DNA from: Pullilachnospira sp963929535 | GTDB lineage: Bacteria; Bacillota; Clostridia; Lachnospirales; Lachnospiraceae | Direction of reading: 5' to 3' | Length of the DNA stretch: 64,000 bases | Assembly (NCBI GenBank): GCA_963929535.1 | Contig: CAWVIZ010000010.1 | Location: 124,001 to 188,000 of the forward strand | Part shown: positions 51,329-60,053 of the stretch, piece by piece | Numbering within the stretch: position 1 is the stretch's first letter | How the letters are laid out: each line of letters starts with the position of its first letter | Notes under the pieces: generated by a model | Seen by the model: the letters and a program-made list of their open reading frames with translations, nothing else | What the model was told of the DNA's origin: nothing | Database searches by the model: none | Made by a program: the position numbers and the translations under genes

Positions 51329-52849
51329 ATGTTGGAACAGATCGATCTGACTAAGAAGATGGACAAGGAGGAGTACAAGAAAAAGATGGAGGAGATGACT
51401 CCGCGCCTGGCCCGGCTGCAAAGGGAGTGCAAGGAGCTGGGGATCCCGGTGATGATCGTCTTCGAGGGATTTGGCGCTGCCGGGAAGGGCGTACAGATCG
51501 GCAAGCTGATCTCCGCGCTGGATCCCAGGGGATTCCACGTACATGCGATCAACGGAGAATCTCCGGAGGAGAAGATGCGGCCGTTTCTCTGGAGATTCTG
51601 GACCAAGACTCCGGCCAAAGGCCGGATCGCCATCTTTGACAGGAGCTGGTACCGCAGGGTGCTGGTGGACCGTTTTGACGGACTGACCACGGATCAGGAG
51701 CTGGCCTATGCCTATGAGGAGATCAATTCCTTTGAACAGCAGCTTACGGACGGGGGATATTCCATCATCAAACTGTTTTTGTGTATTGACAAGAAGGAGC
51801 AGAAAAAGAGGTTCAAGAAGCTGATGGAATCCAAGTCCAGTGCCTGGAGAGTGTCTGAGGGGGATCTGAAGCGGAATAAGGAATATGACCGTTATAAAGA
51901 GATGAATGAGGAGATGCTCCAGAAGACAGATACGGACTATGCGCCCTGGACCATTGTGGAGGCCACGGACCGGGATTTTGCTGCGGTAAAGATCTATTCG
52001 GCGGTGATCAAACGGCTGACGGATAAGATCCAGGAGGTCAGGAAGGCAGAGCAGGACAGGGCTTCGCGGGCGGAGGAGCGCCGGCCGGCAGATACCTGGA
52101 AAGAGGACGAAACGCTGAAGACCTCCAGTCTGAACAATGTGGACCTGTCTCTTTCCTATACCAGGGAAGAGTACAAGGAGAAACTGAAGCATCTGCAGAA
52201 CCGGATCCAGGAACTCCACGGAGAGCTGTACCGGAGGCGGATCCCTGTGATCCTTGGCTTTGAGGGATGGGATGCCGGAGGAAAGGGAGGCGCCATCAAG
52301 AGACTGACAGAGAAGATGGATCCCAGAGGCTATCAGGTAAATCCCACCGCTTCTCCCAACGATCTGGAAAAAGCGCATCATTATCTGTGGCGGTTCTGGA
52401 ATAACGTACCCAAAAGAGGCCACATCGCCATCTTTGACAGAACCTGGTACGGCCGGGTGATGGTGGAGAGGATCGAGGGCTTCTGCACCGCGGAAGAGTG
52501 GCAGAGAGCTTACAAAGAAATGAACGATATGGAGGCCAACTGGGTACATTCCGGTGCCATTGTACTGAAGTTCTGGATGCAGATCGATAAGGATGAGCAG
52601 GAGCGCCGGTTCAAGGAGAGGATGGAGAACCCGGAGAAGCAGTGGAAGATCACCGATGAAGACTGGAGAAACCGGGAAAAGTGGGATCAGTACGAACAGG
52701 CAGTGGACGAAATGCTGGTGCGTACCTCCACCACTTATGCGCCCTGGATCATCGTGGAGGGCAACAGCAAGTATTACGCCCGGGTGAAGGTGCTTCAGTC
52801 TGTGGTGGATGCCATTGAAAAAAGGCTGAAGGAAGAGGACAAAAAATAA
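51329..52849 (+). CDS. pap: Polyphosphate:AMP phosphotransferase, tandem PPK2 domains
   Basis: A 506-residue protein with two PPK2 kinase domains in tandem. Domain 1 (about 10-250) has a P-loop GFGAAGKG (about 47-54) and DRSWYRRVLVDR. Domain 2 (about 275-500) has GWDAGGKGG (about 311) and DRTWYGRVMVER. This is the class II, fused PPK2 architecture, which transfers phosphate from polyphosphate to AMP to give ADP. Domain 2 is closer to consensus, and domain 1 has substitutions in the P-loop (A for G) that may make it structural. The start at 51329 follows AAGGGAGG. An upstream in-frame ATG is rejected. Confidence 0.92.
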   Translation: MLEQIDLTKKMDKEEYKKKMEEMTPRLARLQRECKELGIPVMIVFEGFGAAGKGVQIGKLISALDPRGFHVHAINGESPEEKMRPFLWRFWTKTPAKGRIAIFDRSWYRRVLVDRFDGLTTDQELAYAYEEINSFEQQLTDGGYSIIKLFLCIDKKEQKKRFKKLMESKSSAWRVSEGDLKRNKEYDRYKEMNEEMLQKTDTDYAPWTIVEATDRDFAAVKIYSAVIKRLTDKIQEVRKAEQDRASRAEERRPADTWKEDETLKTSSLNNVDLSLSYTREEYKEKLKHLQNRIQELHGELYRRRIPVILGFEGWDAGGKGGAIKRLTEKMDPRGYQVNPTASPNDLEKAHHYLWRFWNNVPKRGHIAIFDRTWYGRVMVERIEGFCTAEEWQRAYKEMNDMEANWVHSGAIVLKFWMQIDKDEQERRFKERMENPEKQWKITDEDWRNREKWDQYEQAVDEMLVRTSTTYAPWIIVEGNSKYYARVKVLQSVVDAIEKRLKEEDKK

Positions 52850-52880
52850 ATGCGGAAGCCGTATTGAAGGATTTTGAAGT

Positions 52881-53228
52881 ATGATCAACTGGTATAAGAA
52901 GCTGTATATTGGAGATAATGCAAAAAAGAGAGAAAAGAAGATCATCTGGAGGGTAAATCACCGAAGACCGCAGAAGGATGTGTATCTGGTAACACTGGCT
53001 TCCAATCCGGAGAACCTTCTGGATATCTTCCCGGCCAATATGCTTCTTCAGAAGCCGCTGGCTTTTCTGTGCCCTACCATTGTGGGAATCGCGGTGGGGT
53101 ACGGGGAGGCTGCAGAGCTGGTCCGCCGGCTGGTGGATGAAACCTACCGCCGGCAGGGAAACGCCGATGTGCGGAGGTATCTGAAAGCCCGGCTGGAAGA
53201 AGGATCCGGAAAACGGACAGGTGGATGA
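52881..53228 (+). CDS. Uncharacterised small protein before DUF2953 gene
   Basis: A 115-residue protein I do not recognise. It is basic, with one moderately hydrophobic segment (about 57-75, QKPLAFLCPTIVGIAVGYG) and an N-terminal YKKLYIGDNAKKREKKIIWRV stretch. There is no signal peptide. The ribosome site is weak. It lies between pap and the DUF2953-ytfJ pair, and its end touches the start region of the DUF2953 gene, so it is probably in the same transcript. The short intergenic distances support a real gene. Confidence 0.65.
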   Translation: MINWYKKLYIGDNAKKREKKIIWRVNHRRPQKDVYLVTLASNPENLLDIFPANMLLQKPLAFLCPTIVGIAVGYGEAAELVRRLVDETYRRQGNADVRRYLKARLEEGSGKRTGG

Positions 53229-53229
53229 G

Positions 53230-54225
53230 ATGGTGCTGATACATATACTGCTGACAATTTTAAAAATTCTGGGGATTCTGGTACTGGTGATGCTGGGAAT
53301 GATCCTGCTGGCGGTACTCTGTCTGCTGTTCGTGCCGGTGACTTACGCGGCCTGGGGGAAAAAGACGGAGAGCGACCTGGAGGGACGCGTCCGGGTTGCC
53401 TGGCTGTTTGGAGGACTGTCCGGAACTGTCTGCTACAGGGACAAGCAAACGGGGGTTGAAATCCGGGTGCTGGGTATCCCCCTTTTTCGCCTCCGCCGCT
53501 GGCTGCAGGCCAGGAAAAAGAAAAAAGGTTCCTCCGAAAAGAAACCGCAGACCGCCGGAAGGGACCGTTCGGCGGCGCGGGTGAGTACGGAAAAAAAGAA
53601 AGCGGAGAAGACAGTTCCTTCTGAAGAGCCGAAGCAGACCATACCTTCAGACAAAACGGAAGGGCAGGAAAGAACAGATAAGGATCAGACGGCGGACGCC
53701 GGCGGGAAGCCTGGGCCGGATCTTCCGGAAAACGGATTTTCCAAAACTCTTCAAATGATCCGGAACCGTATTCTTGGGCTGTTTCAGCGGATTTTGTCGA
53801 TCCCACGCAGACTTCTGGAGAGATTCCGAAAGATTCGGTTAACAATCAGCAGAATCTGTGATAGAATAAAGCGGTGGAAAGATTTTCTGACGCTGGATAC
53901 CACGAAGAGGGCGGTGAAGTTTCTGCTGGGAAGAGGAAGAGCCCTCCTTCACCACATCCTTCCCAGAAAGGTGAGAGGAGACATCACAATGGGATTTGAC
54001 GATCCTTCCGTTACCGGACAGGTGCTGGCGGCGGCAGGCGTTCTCTATCCCCTGTATAAGGAAAGCATTCAGATCACCCCGGTTTTTGACCGGAAGGTCC
54101 TGGAAGGGGAACTTAAGATCAGGGGAAGGCTCTTGGGATGGATGTTCCTGTGGACAGCGTGGAAGATTTATCGGAATCAGGATATAAGGACCACCTGGAA
54201 GGGGTTTCAGAATAAGGAGGCATAA
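53230..54225 (+). CDS. DUF2953 domain-containing protein (YtfI-like)
   Basis: A 331-residue protein: one N-terminal membrane helix (about 4-34), a hydrophilic, low-complexity K/E/P-rich middle (about 95-165) and a C-terminal DUF2953 segment ending GDITMGFDDPSVTGQVLAAAGVLYPLYKESIQITPVFDRKVLEGELKIRGRLLGW. In B. subtilis the homologue YtfI precedes ytfJ, exactly the order here, so a sporulation or germination-linked role is likely. The ATG at 53230 has AGGTGG upstream. A GTG at 53221 in the same frame is the alternative. Confidence 0.82.
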   Translation: MVLIHILLTILKILGILVLVMLGMILLAVLCLLFVPVTYAAWGKKTESDLEGRVRVAWLFGGLSGTVCYRDKQTGVEIRVLGIPLFRLRRWLQARKKKKGSSEKKPQTAGRDRSAARVSTEKKKAEKTVPSEEPKQTIPSDKTEGQERTDKDQTADAGGKPGPDLPENGFSKTLQMIRNRILGLFQRILSIPRRLLERFRKIRLTISRICDRIKRWKDFLTLDTTKRAVKFLLGRGRALLHHILPRKVRGDITMGFDDPSVTGQVLAAAGVLYPLYKESIQITPVFDRKVLEGELKIRGRLLGWMFLWTAWKIYRNQDIRTTWKGFQNKEA

Positions 54226-54227
54226 TC

Positions 54228-54620
54228 ATGGCAGATAATAATTTTCAGAATACAGTAGAGGCGCTGTTCAAGGGAATGGACAGCTTTATCACCACCAAAA
54301 CCGTGGTAGGCGACGCGATCACCGTAGGCGATACCATTATCCTTCCGCTGGTGGACGTATCCTTTGGTGTGGCCGCCGGAGCCTTTGCGGACAATGCGAA
54401 AAACAATGGCGGCGGCGGAATGGGAGGAAAGATCTCACCTTCCGCAGTGCTGGTGATCACCAAGAACGGCACGAAGCTGGTGAATGTGAAGAATCAGGAT
54501 GCCATCACCAAGATTCTGGACATGGTGCCGGATCTGACGGATAAAATTACCGGAAGAGGGAAGAAGGATGAGTATTCATCCGAGGATATTGAGCATATAC
54601 TGAATCAAGAAGAGAAATAA
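54228..54620 (+). CDS. ytfJ: GerW family sporulation protein YtfJ
   Basis: A 130-residue protein of the GerW/YtfJ family, which in Bacillus associates with the inner spore membrane and affects germination. Recognisable blocks are ALFKGMDSFITTKTVVGDAITVGDTIILPLVDVSFGVAAGAF, a glycine-rich GGGGMGGKISPSAVLVI loop, and NVKNQDAITKILDMVPDLTDKI. AAGGAGG precedes the ATG. It follows the DUF2953 gene after 2 bases, so the two are translationally linked. Confidence 0.93.
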   Translation: MADNNFQNTVEALFKGMDSFITTKTVVGDAITVGDTIILPLVDVSFGVAAGAFADNAKNNGGGGMGGKISPSAVLVITKNGTKLVNVKNQDAITKILDMVPDLTDKITGRGKKDEYSSEDIEHILNQEEK

Positions 54621-54632
54621 CAGGAGCGGTCG

Positions 54633-54773
54633 ATGACCAGGGTCATTGGATTTATTCTGTTCTGGGTGGGCGTGGGAATGTTCATCCAGCTGATCGTACC
54701 CACCAACCTGTGCACCGTACTGATCGCTGCCGGGCTGATGCTGCTGGGATACAATCTGTTCTGCAGTTCATAA
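54633..54773 (+). CDS. Small two-helix membrane protein (46 residues)
   Basis: A short reading frame 12 bases after ytfJ starts with ATG 54633 behind CAGGAGCGG. It encodes 46 residues starting MTRVIGFILFWVGVGMFIQL and ending YNLFCSS. It is almost entirely hydrophobic, with two predicted helices separated by a PTNLC turn. Its close spacing, good ribosome site and terminator directly after support a real gene in the ytfJ operon. The function is unknown. Confidence 0.7.
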   Translation: MTRVIGFILFWVGVGMFIQLIVPTNLCTVLIAAGLMLLGYNLFCSS

Positions 54774-54809
54774 GGTATTCAGATGGAAATCATCTGGGTA
54801 CCTTTTTTT
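54774..54809 (+). terminator. Terminator of the ytfJ operon
   Basis: GGTATTCAGATG (54774-54785) pairs with CATCTGGGTACC (54791-54802) with two G-U, followed by T7. Confidence 0.8.
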
Positions 54810-54836
54810 CTGTTCTGATGCGGATATCCGGGACAC

Positions 54837-54884
54837 TGCAGGGGCCAAAGTCCTGCCTCAGGCATTGGTCCCTGACCCCTGCAG
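54837..54884. terminator. Hairpin between convergent genes, probably for the hydrogenase-type gene
   Basis: CTGCAGGGG...CCCCTGCAG outer arms with an imperfect inner stem, 7 bases past the minus-strand gene end. There is no strong T run on the minus strand. Confidence 0.45.
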
Positions 54885-54890
54885 TTCCCA

Positions 54891-56399
54891 TCAATCCAGC
54901 TGGATATCTTCCAGTTCCTTAGGGGGAAGCTTTCTCTCTGAGGATGCCACATATTTTTTCAGAGCTGCGGCTGAATCCTTGAGAGGTGCGATGGTTCCCG
55001 CCCCGGCCATGCAGCCGCCGGGACAGCCCATTCCTTCGATCATACAGTTTTTCACCTTTCCCGCTTTGGCCAGCATCAGGATCTTCCGGCACTCGGAAAG
55101 TCCCTCCGCGTGTTCGATATGCACAGGAACATCCGGGTAATACTCCTCAAGGCAGGAGGCAACGGCGCTGGCAACACCTCCTGCCACCGCATAGCCGCGG
55201 CCGGCACCGGTGGCATCGTCCATAGGAGACTCCTCCCGGAAGGATTCCACATCGATCTCCTTAGCGGCAAACATGCCGTCCAGCTCCTCGAAGGTGATGA
55301 CAAAGTCCACATCGCTGCGGACATCTGTCCGGGAGGCCTCCAGCTTTTTGGAAGCGCAGGGGCCGATAAATACCACCTTGGCATCGGGATACTGCTTTTT
55401 GATACTGCGGGCTGTGGCCACCATGGGAGTCAGCTCCTGGGAAATGCTGCCGATCAGATCAGGGAACTGATTCTTGGCCATCATGATCCAGGAGGGACAG
55501 CAGGAGGTCAGCAGGAACGGCAGCTCTCCGGTGGCGATCTTGGAGGCATAATGATGCGCCTCAGACACAGCGCCGATATCCGCGCCCAGAGCCACTTCAA
55601 ACACGTCGGAGAAGCCAAGGGCCAGAAGCGCGGCCTTCAGCATTCCCGGAGTGACCTTGGGGCCGAACTGGCCGATAAAGGAGGGCGCTACCTCCGCCAC
55701 GATCTGCTGACCTTCCTTAATGGCATGGGCCAGCTGGAAAATCTGGGATTTGTCCGAGATGGCGCCGAAGGGGCAGTTTACCATGCACATGCCGCAGGAA
55801 ACGCATTTGTCATTATTGATCACCGCCCGGCCTTGATTGTCGCTTTCTATGGCGCCCACGCCGCAGGCTTTGGCACAGGGACGTTCCCGGTGACTGATGG
55901 CGTCGTAGGGGCAGACAGATTTGCATTTTCCGCACTTGATACACTTTTCCTGGTCAATGATGGACTTGCCCTTGACGATCCGGATGGCCCCCTTGGGACA
56001 TACCTCATGGCAGGGGTGGGCTACACAGCCCCGGCACATATCGCTGACCACGTACATATTGGGCTCGCAGGCGTCACAGGCGGAGGGGATTACCTGCATC
56101 AGGGGCGGCTCATAATATTTTTCATCAATATTGCTGGCCTCGATGCCGGAAGTAATATGCACTGCCTTATTCTCCGGACGGAGAGACATACCCATCGCCA
56201 GGCGCACCCGCTCACTGGCCACCGCCCGCTCCCGGTAGATACTTTCCCGGTAAGTGGCCCGTTCCTGTACGATCTTATAAGGGATCGCCTCCACGTCTGC
56301 GATCAGTGTCTCGTCGCTGGAATGAAATCCGGCCCTGGCGATTTCCGTGAATACCTTTTTGCGGATCTTCTTTACCGGGGTGTCCAAACCTCTCATCAT
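54891..56399 (-). CDS. Monomeric [FeFe] hydrogenase-type protein with ferredoxin domains
   Basis: A 502-residue iron-sulfur protein. The N half holds several cysteine sets (CDACEP..., CRGCVAHPCHEVCP, CIKCGKCKSVCP, CVSCGMCMVNCP) for about four [4Fe-4S] clusters. The C half has the H-cluster motifs TSCCPSW (about 299), GPCASKK (about 343) and GMGCPGGCMAGAG (about 455). The GPC form of motif 2 suggests a group B-like rather than classical group A enzyme, so H2 turnover is likely but unproven. The start is ATG 56399 with AAAGGAG 10 bases upstream. Upstream in-frame codons encode an AT-rich leader and are rejected. It stands alone. Confidence 0.88.
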   Translation of the reverse strand: MMRGLDTPVKKIRKKVFTEIARAGFHSSDETLIADVEAIPYKIVQERATYRESIYRERAVASERVRLAMGMSLRPENKAVHITSGIEASNIDEKYYEPPLMQVIPSACDACEPNMYVVSDMCRGCVAHPCHEVCPKGAIRIVKGKSIIDQEKCIKCGKCKSVCPYDAISHRERPCAKACGVGAIESDNQGRAVINNDKCVSCGMCMVNCPFGAISDKSQIFQLAHAIKEGQQIVAEVAPSFIGQFGPKVTPGMLKAALLALGFSDVFEVALGADIGAVSEAHHYASKIATGELPFLLTSCCPSWIMMAKNQFPDLIGSISQELTPMVATARSIKKQYPDAKVVFIGPCASKKLEASRTDVRSDVDFVITFEELDGMFAAKEIDVESFREESPMDDATGAGRGYAVAGGVASAVASCLEEYYPDVPVHIEHAEGLSECRKILMLAKAGKVKNCMIEGMGCPGGCMAGAGTIAPLKDSAAALKKYVASSERKLPPKELEDIQLD

Positions 56400-56433
56400 A
56401 ATCAGAAAACTCCTTTCTTGCGTTGTTAAAAAT

Positions 56434-56462
56434 ATGATAGCCAATTTCAGGCAAAAATACAA
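56434..56462 (-). promoter_or_regulatory. Promoter of the hydrogenase-type gene (minus strand)
   Basis: On the minus strand, TTGTAT (56462-56457), 17 bases, TATCAT (56439-56434). Confidence 0.65.
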
Positions 56463-56502
56463 GAAAGCAGCGGTATTGTTTATTGAAAAATACACCAACA
56501 AC

Positions 56503-56530
56503 TTGAAAAAATCTGTTTTTCTGTTACAAT
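56503..56530 (+). promoter_or_regulatory. gpmI promoter
   Basis: TTGAAA at 56503-56508, 16 bases, TACAAT at 56525-56530. Confidence 0.65.
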
Positions 56531-56645
56531 AGCTTTAGTATGGTTAGTTTGATACAATATACAGTTCCGGATTTCCGGAAGCCGAAAGGCCGGCAGAGAG
56601 CTGCTGCGGATCAATGGAAACCGATAGAAAAAGAGGAGGCAATTC

Positions 56646-58187
56646 ATGAGTAAAAAACCAACCGTTTTAATGATTTTAGATGGATACGGACTGAATGATA
56701 AGTGCGAGGCCAACGCGGTTTGTGAGGGCAAGACGCCGGTGATGGATCAGCTGATGTCCCAGTGCCCCTTTGTAAAGGGCAATGCCAGCGGAATGGCTGT
56801 GGGACTTCCCGAAGGACAGATGGGCAACTCAGAGGTGGGCCATCTGAATATGGGAGCAGGACGGATCGTATATCAGGAGCTGACCAGGATCACCAAAGAG
56901 ATCCAGGACGGCGATTTCTTTAAAAATGAAGCGCTGCTGGCGGCAGTGAAGAACGCCAGAGAGAATCATTCTGCCCTGCATTTTATGGGGCTGCTGTCTG
57001 ATGGAGGCGTACACAGCCACAATACTCATCTGTACGGCCTTCTGGAGCTGGCGAAAAGGGAAGGACTGGAAAAGGTATACGTACACTGCTTCCTGGACGG
57101 AAGGGATACCCCGCCGGCATCAGGAAAGGGTTACATTCAGCAGCTTCAGGCCAAGATGGAGGAGCTGGGCGTAGGACAGATCGGCGTGGTGTCCGGACGG
57201 TATTACGCCATGGACAGGGATAACCGGTGGGATCGTGTGGAGAAGGCTTACCGTGCGCTTACCAAGGGCGAAGGCGTGAGAGGCACCGATGCGGCGGAGG
57301 CCGTACAGAAGTCCTATGATGAGGATGTCACCGATGAATTTGTGCTCCCCACTGTGATCGAGAAGGACGGGGAACCGGTGACCACCATTCAGGACAAGGA
57401 TTCCGTGGTATTCTTCAACTTCCGTCCGGACCGGGCAAGAGAGATCACCAGAGCTTTCTGCGATGATGAGTTCAAGGGATTTGAAAGAGAGAAGAAGCTG
57501 GATCTGACCTATGTGTGCTTCACAGACTATGACGAGACGATTCCCAACAAGCTGGTTGCCTTCAAAAAGCAGGAGATCAAAAACACCTTCGGCGAGTATC
57601 TGGCAGCCCACCATATGACCCAGGCCCGTATCGCTGAGACGGAAAAATACGCCCATGTGACCTTCTTCTTCAACGGCGGTGTGGAGGAACCCAACGAGGG
57701 AGAGGACAGGATCCTGGTGAAATCCCCCAAGGTGGCCACCTATGACCTGAAGCCGGAGATGAGCGCCTATGAAGTGTGCGATAAGCTGGTGGAGGCCATC
57801 AAGTCCGGCAAGTACGATGTGATCATCATCAATTTCGCGAATCCGGACATGGTGGGACACACCGGTGTGGAAGCAGCTGCCATCAAAGCCATCGAAGCGG
57901 TGGACTCCTGTGTGGGAAGAGCTGTGGAGGCCATCAAAGAGGTGGATGGCCAGATGTTCATCTGCGCGGACCATGGAAATGCGGAGCAGCTGGTGGATTA
58001 TGAGACGGGAGAACCCTTCACCGCCCACACCACCAACCCGGTTCCGTTTATCCTGGTAAATGCGGATCCTTCCTATACTCTGAGAGAGGGAGGCTGCCTG
58101 GCTGACATTATTCCCACGCTGATCCAGCTGATGGGGATGGAACAGCCGGAGGAGATGACGGGAAAATCCCTGCTGGTGAAGAGATAA
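56646..58187 (+). CDS. gpmI: 2,3-bisphosphoglycerate-independent phosphoglycerate mutase
   Basis: A 513-residue Mn-dependent enzyme interconverting 3- and 2-phosphoglycerate. The nucleophile S62 lies in GNSEVGH. Metal and substrate motifs include LDGYG (D12), HFMGLLSDGGVHSH, FLDGRDTPP, VSGRYYAMDRDNRW, NFANPDMVGHTG and CADHGNAEQ. Length is standard. AGAGGAGG precedes the ATG. eno, the next glycolytic step, follows but is separated by a terminator. Confidence 0.97.
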   Translation: MSKKPTVLMILDGYGLNDKCEANAVCEGKTPVMDQLMSQCPFVKGNASGMAVGLPEGQMGNSEVGHLNMGAGRIVYQELTRITKEIQDGDFFKNEALLAAVKNARENHSALHFMGLLSDGGVHSHNTHLYGLLELAKREGLEKVYVHCFLDGRDTPPASGKGYIQQLQAKMEELGVGQIGVVSGRYYAMDRDNRWDRVEKAYRALTKGEGVRGTDAAEAVQKSYDEDVTDEFVLPTVIEKDGEPVTTIQDKDSVVFFNFRPDRAREITRAFCDDEFKGFEREKKLDLTYVCFTDYDETIPNKLVAFKKQEIKNTFGEYLAAHHMTQARIAETEKYAHVTFFFNGGVEEPNEGEDRILVKSPKVATYDLKPEMSAYEVCDKLVEAIKSGKYDVIIINFANPDMVGHTGVEAAAIKAIEAVDSCVGRAVEAIKEVDGQMFICADHGNAEQLVDYETGEPFTAHTTNPVPFILVNADPSYTLREGGCLADIIPTLIQLMGMEQPEEMTGKSLLVKR

Positions 58188-58281
58188 ATAGGTAATATTG
58201 CAGCCGAAAGGCTGAACTGCCATATAAATATAACGGAACCGCATAGAACCGTTCAGAACGGCGGACAAGATACGACAACAG

Positions 58282-58327
58282 ACAGACTGCATACAAAAGA
58301 GATCGTTGGGTATGCAGTCTGTTTTTA
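58282..58327 (+). terminator. Terminator after gpmI
   Basis: ACAGACTGCATA (58282-58293) pairs perfectly with TATGCAGTCTGT (58311-58322), followed by TTTTTAT. Confidence 0.9.
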
Positions 58328-58390
58328 TGCCGTATGATTTCAGGGATATCCGGCAATACTATCCGTATCAAAGTGTTAGGAGGTATTGCC

Positions 58391-59710
58391 ATGTACCGTT
58401 ATTTGCCGATTCGGCGGATTTGCGCGAGAGAAGCTCTGGATTCCCGGGGCAATCCTACTGTGGAGGTTGAGGTTACAGTGGGAGAAGGCGTTGTGGGAAT
58501 TGATGGATATACGGGAAGAGCTATGGTGCCTTCCGGGGCATCCACAGGAAAGTATGAGGCTGTGGAACTGAGAGACGGAGGAGAACGCTATCAGGGGAAA
58601 GGTGTGCAGACGGCTGTGGAAAATGTAAACACCCGGCTGGCTGACCGGCTGGTGGGCGAAAATGCTCTGAATCAGGCGTATATAGACCGTCTGCTCTGTG
58701 AAGAGGATGGTACGGAAAATAAAAGCGGCCTGGGAGCAAACGCTACACTGGGAATTTCCCTGGCAGTGGCCAGAGCAGCCGCCAGGGCGCTGCGGCTGCC
58801 TTTGTATCAGTATCTGGGCGGTATACACAGTAAGCGGATGCCGGTTCCCATGATGAACATCCTGAATGGCGGATGCCATGCGGACAATACCGTGGATCTG
58901 CAGGAATTCATGATCATGCCGGTGGGAGCCTGCTGTTTCAAAGAAGGGCTTCGGATGTGCGCGGAGATCTACCACGTTCTGAAGAAAATTCTCAGGGAAC
59001 GGGGATTGTCCACAGCGGTGGGGGACGAAGGCGGATTTGCTCCGGATCTGGAAAGTTCCCGCCAGGTGCTGGAGCTGATAGTGGAAGCTGTACGGCAGGC
59101 AGGGTACCGGCCGAAAGAGGATATCTGCATCGCCATTGACGCGGCTTCCAGTGAGCTGTATGACGAGACGGACGGGATGTATGTGTTCCCGGGAGAGAGC
59201 AGAATGGCAGGACACCAGATACGGCGTTCTTCACAGGAAATGATCGATTATTACGAAAGTCTGCTGGAGGAATTTCCCATCGTATCCATCGAGGATGGAC
59301 TTCAGGAAGAGGACTGGGAAGGATGGAAGGAAATGACCAAAAGGCTTGGAGGACGTATCCAGCTGGTGGGGGATGATCTGTTTGTTACCAACCGGAAACG
59401 TCTTTTGGAAGGGATCCGGCAGGGAGCGGCCAACAGTATCCTGGTGAAGGTAAACCAGATCGGAACCCTGACGGAGGCGCTGGACGCTGTGGAGACGGCG
59501 CAGCACGCCGGATACCGGGCAGTGATCTCCCACCGTTCCGGGGAGACTGAGGATGCCTTTATCGCGGATCTGGCTGTAGCCTGCAATGCGGGACAGATCA
59601 AGACGGGAGCACCCTGCCGGACAGACCGGAATGCCAAGTATAACCAGCTTTTGCGGATAGAGGAATACCTGGGGTGCGCGGCGGAATATTTTTGGGCAGC
59701 AGATCAGTAA
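58391..59710 (+). CDS. eno: Enolase
   Basis: A 439-residue enolase converting 2-phosphoglycerate to phosphoenolpyruvate. All catalytic parts are present: GASTG lid loop, MNILNGGCHADN (catalytic loop with C where most have A), GDEGGFAP with the catalytic glutamate, metal ligands in AIDAASSE, SIEDGL and VGDDLFVTN, the catalytic lysine in ILVKVNQIGT, and SHRSGETED. The N-terminus starts MYRYLPIRRICAREALDSRGNPTVEV at ATG 58391 behind AGGAGG. An in-frame ATG upstream is rejected. The C-terminal tail GCAAEYFWAADQ is slightly unusual. Confidence 0.97.
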   Translation: MYRYLPIRRICAREALDSRGNPTVEVEVTVGEGVVGIDGYTGRAMVPSGASTGKYEAVELRDGGERYQGKGVQTAVENVNTRLADRLVGENALNQAYIDRLLCEEDGTENKSGLGANATLGISLAVARAAARALRLPLYQYLGGIHSKRMPVPMMNILNGGCHADNTVDLQEFMIMPVGACCFKEGLRMCAEIYHVLKKILRERGLSTAVGDEGGFAPDLESSRQVLELIVEAVRQAGYRPKEDICIAIDAASSELYDETDGMYVFPGESRMAGHQIRRSSQEMIDYYESLLEEFPIVSIEDGLQEEDWEGWKEMTKRLGGRIQLVGDDLFVTNRKRLLEGIRQGAANSILVKVNQIGTLTEALDAVETAQHAGYRAVISHRSGETEDAFIADLAVACNAGQIKTGAPCRTDRNAKYNQLLRIEEYLGCAAEYFWAADQ

Positions 59711-59718
59711 AATTTCTG

Positions 59719-59747
59719 TTGAAATCTGAAGCCTCCTATGATAGAAT
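59719..59747 (+). promoter_or_regulatory. secG promoter
   Basis: TTGAAA at 59719-59724, 17 bases, TAGAAT at 59742-59747. Confidence 0.65.
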
Positions 59748-59776
59748 AACCAGTAGCGGCCATAGGAGGTGTGATT

Positions 59777-60013
59777 GTGGAGATCTTAAGAATAGTATTA
59801 ACGGTTATATTTGTAATCGATTGTATAGCGCTTGCGGTAGTCGTATTGATGCAGGAAGGAAAGCAGAAGGGTTTGGGAGCTATTTCAGGAATGGCGGATA
59901 CCTACTGGGGACGGAACAAGGGACGTTCCATGGAAGGTAATCTGAAGAAAGCCACCAAGCTGATGGCGGTGCTTTTCATGGTGCTGGCTATTGTATTGAA
60001 CATGAACTTTTAG
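59777..60013 (+). CDS. secG: Preprotein translocase subunit SecG
   Basis: A 78-residue two-helix subunit of the SecYEG channel. Helix 1 (about 4-24), the family loop VLMQEGKQKGLGAISG, and helix 2 (about 60-77) are typical. The GTG at 59777 is preferred over the GTG at 59771 because AGGAGG (59764-59769) needs about 7 bases of spacing. The usual secG-rnr-smpB-ssrA order follows. Confidence 0.93.
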   Translation: MEILRIVLTVIFVIDCIALAVVVLMQEGKQKGLGAISGMADTYWGRNKGRSMEGNLKKATKLMAVLFMVLAIVLNMNF

Positions 60014-60019
60014 TATCGG

Positions 60020-60053
60020 ACACTCTTGCATGGAATATGCAGGAGTGTTTTTT
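60020..60053 (+). terminator. Terminator after secG
   Basis: ACACTCTTGCAT (60020-60031) pairs with ATGCAGGAGTGT (60037-60048) with one G-U, followed by TTTTT. Confidence 0.85.

Noticed and set aside
51290..52945. 551-residue minus-strand frame opposite the PPK2 gene
   Set aside because: Compositionally a shadow (leucine/histidine-rich) of a well-identified gene, with no ribosome site.
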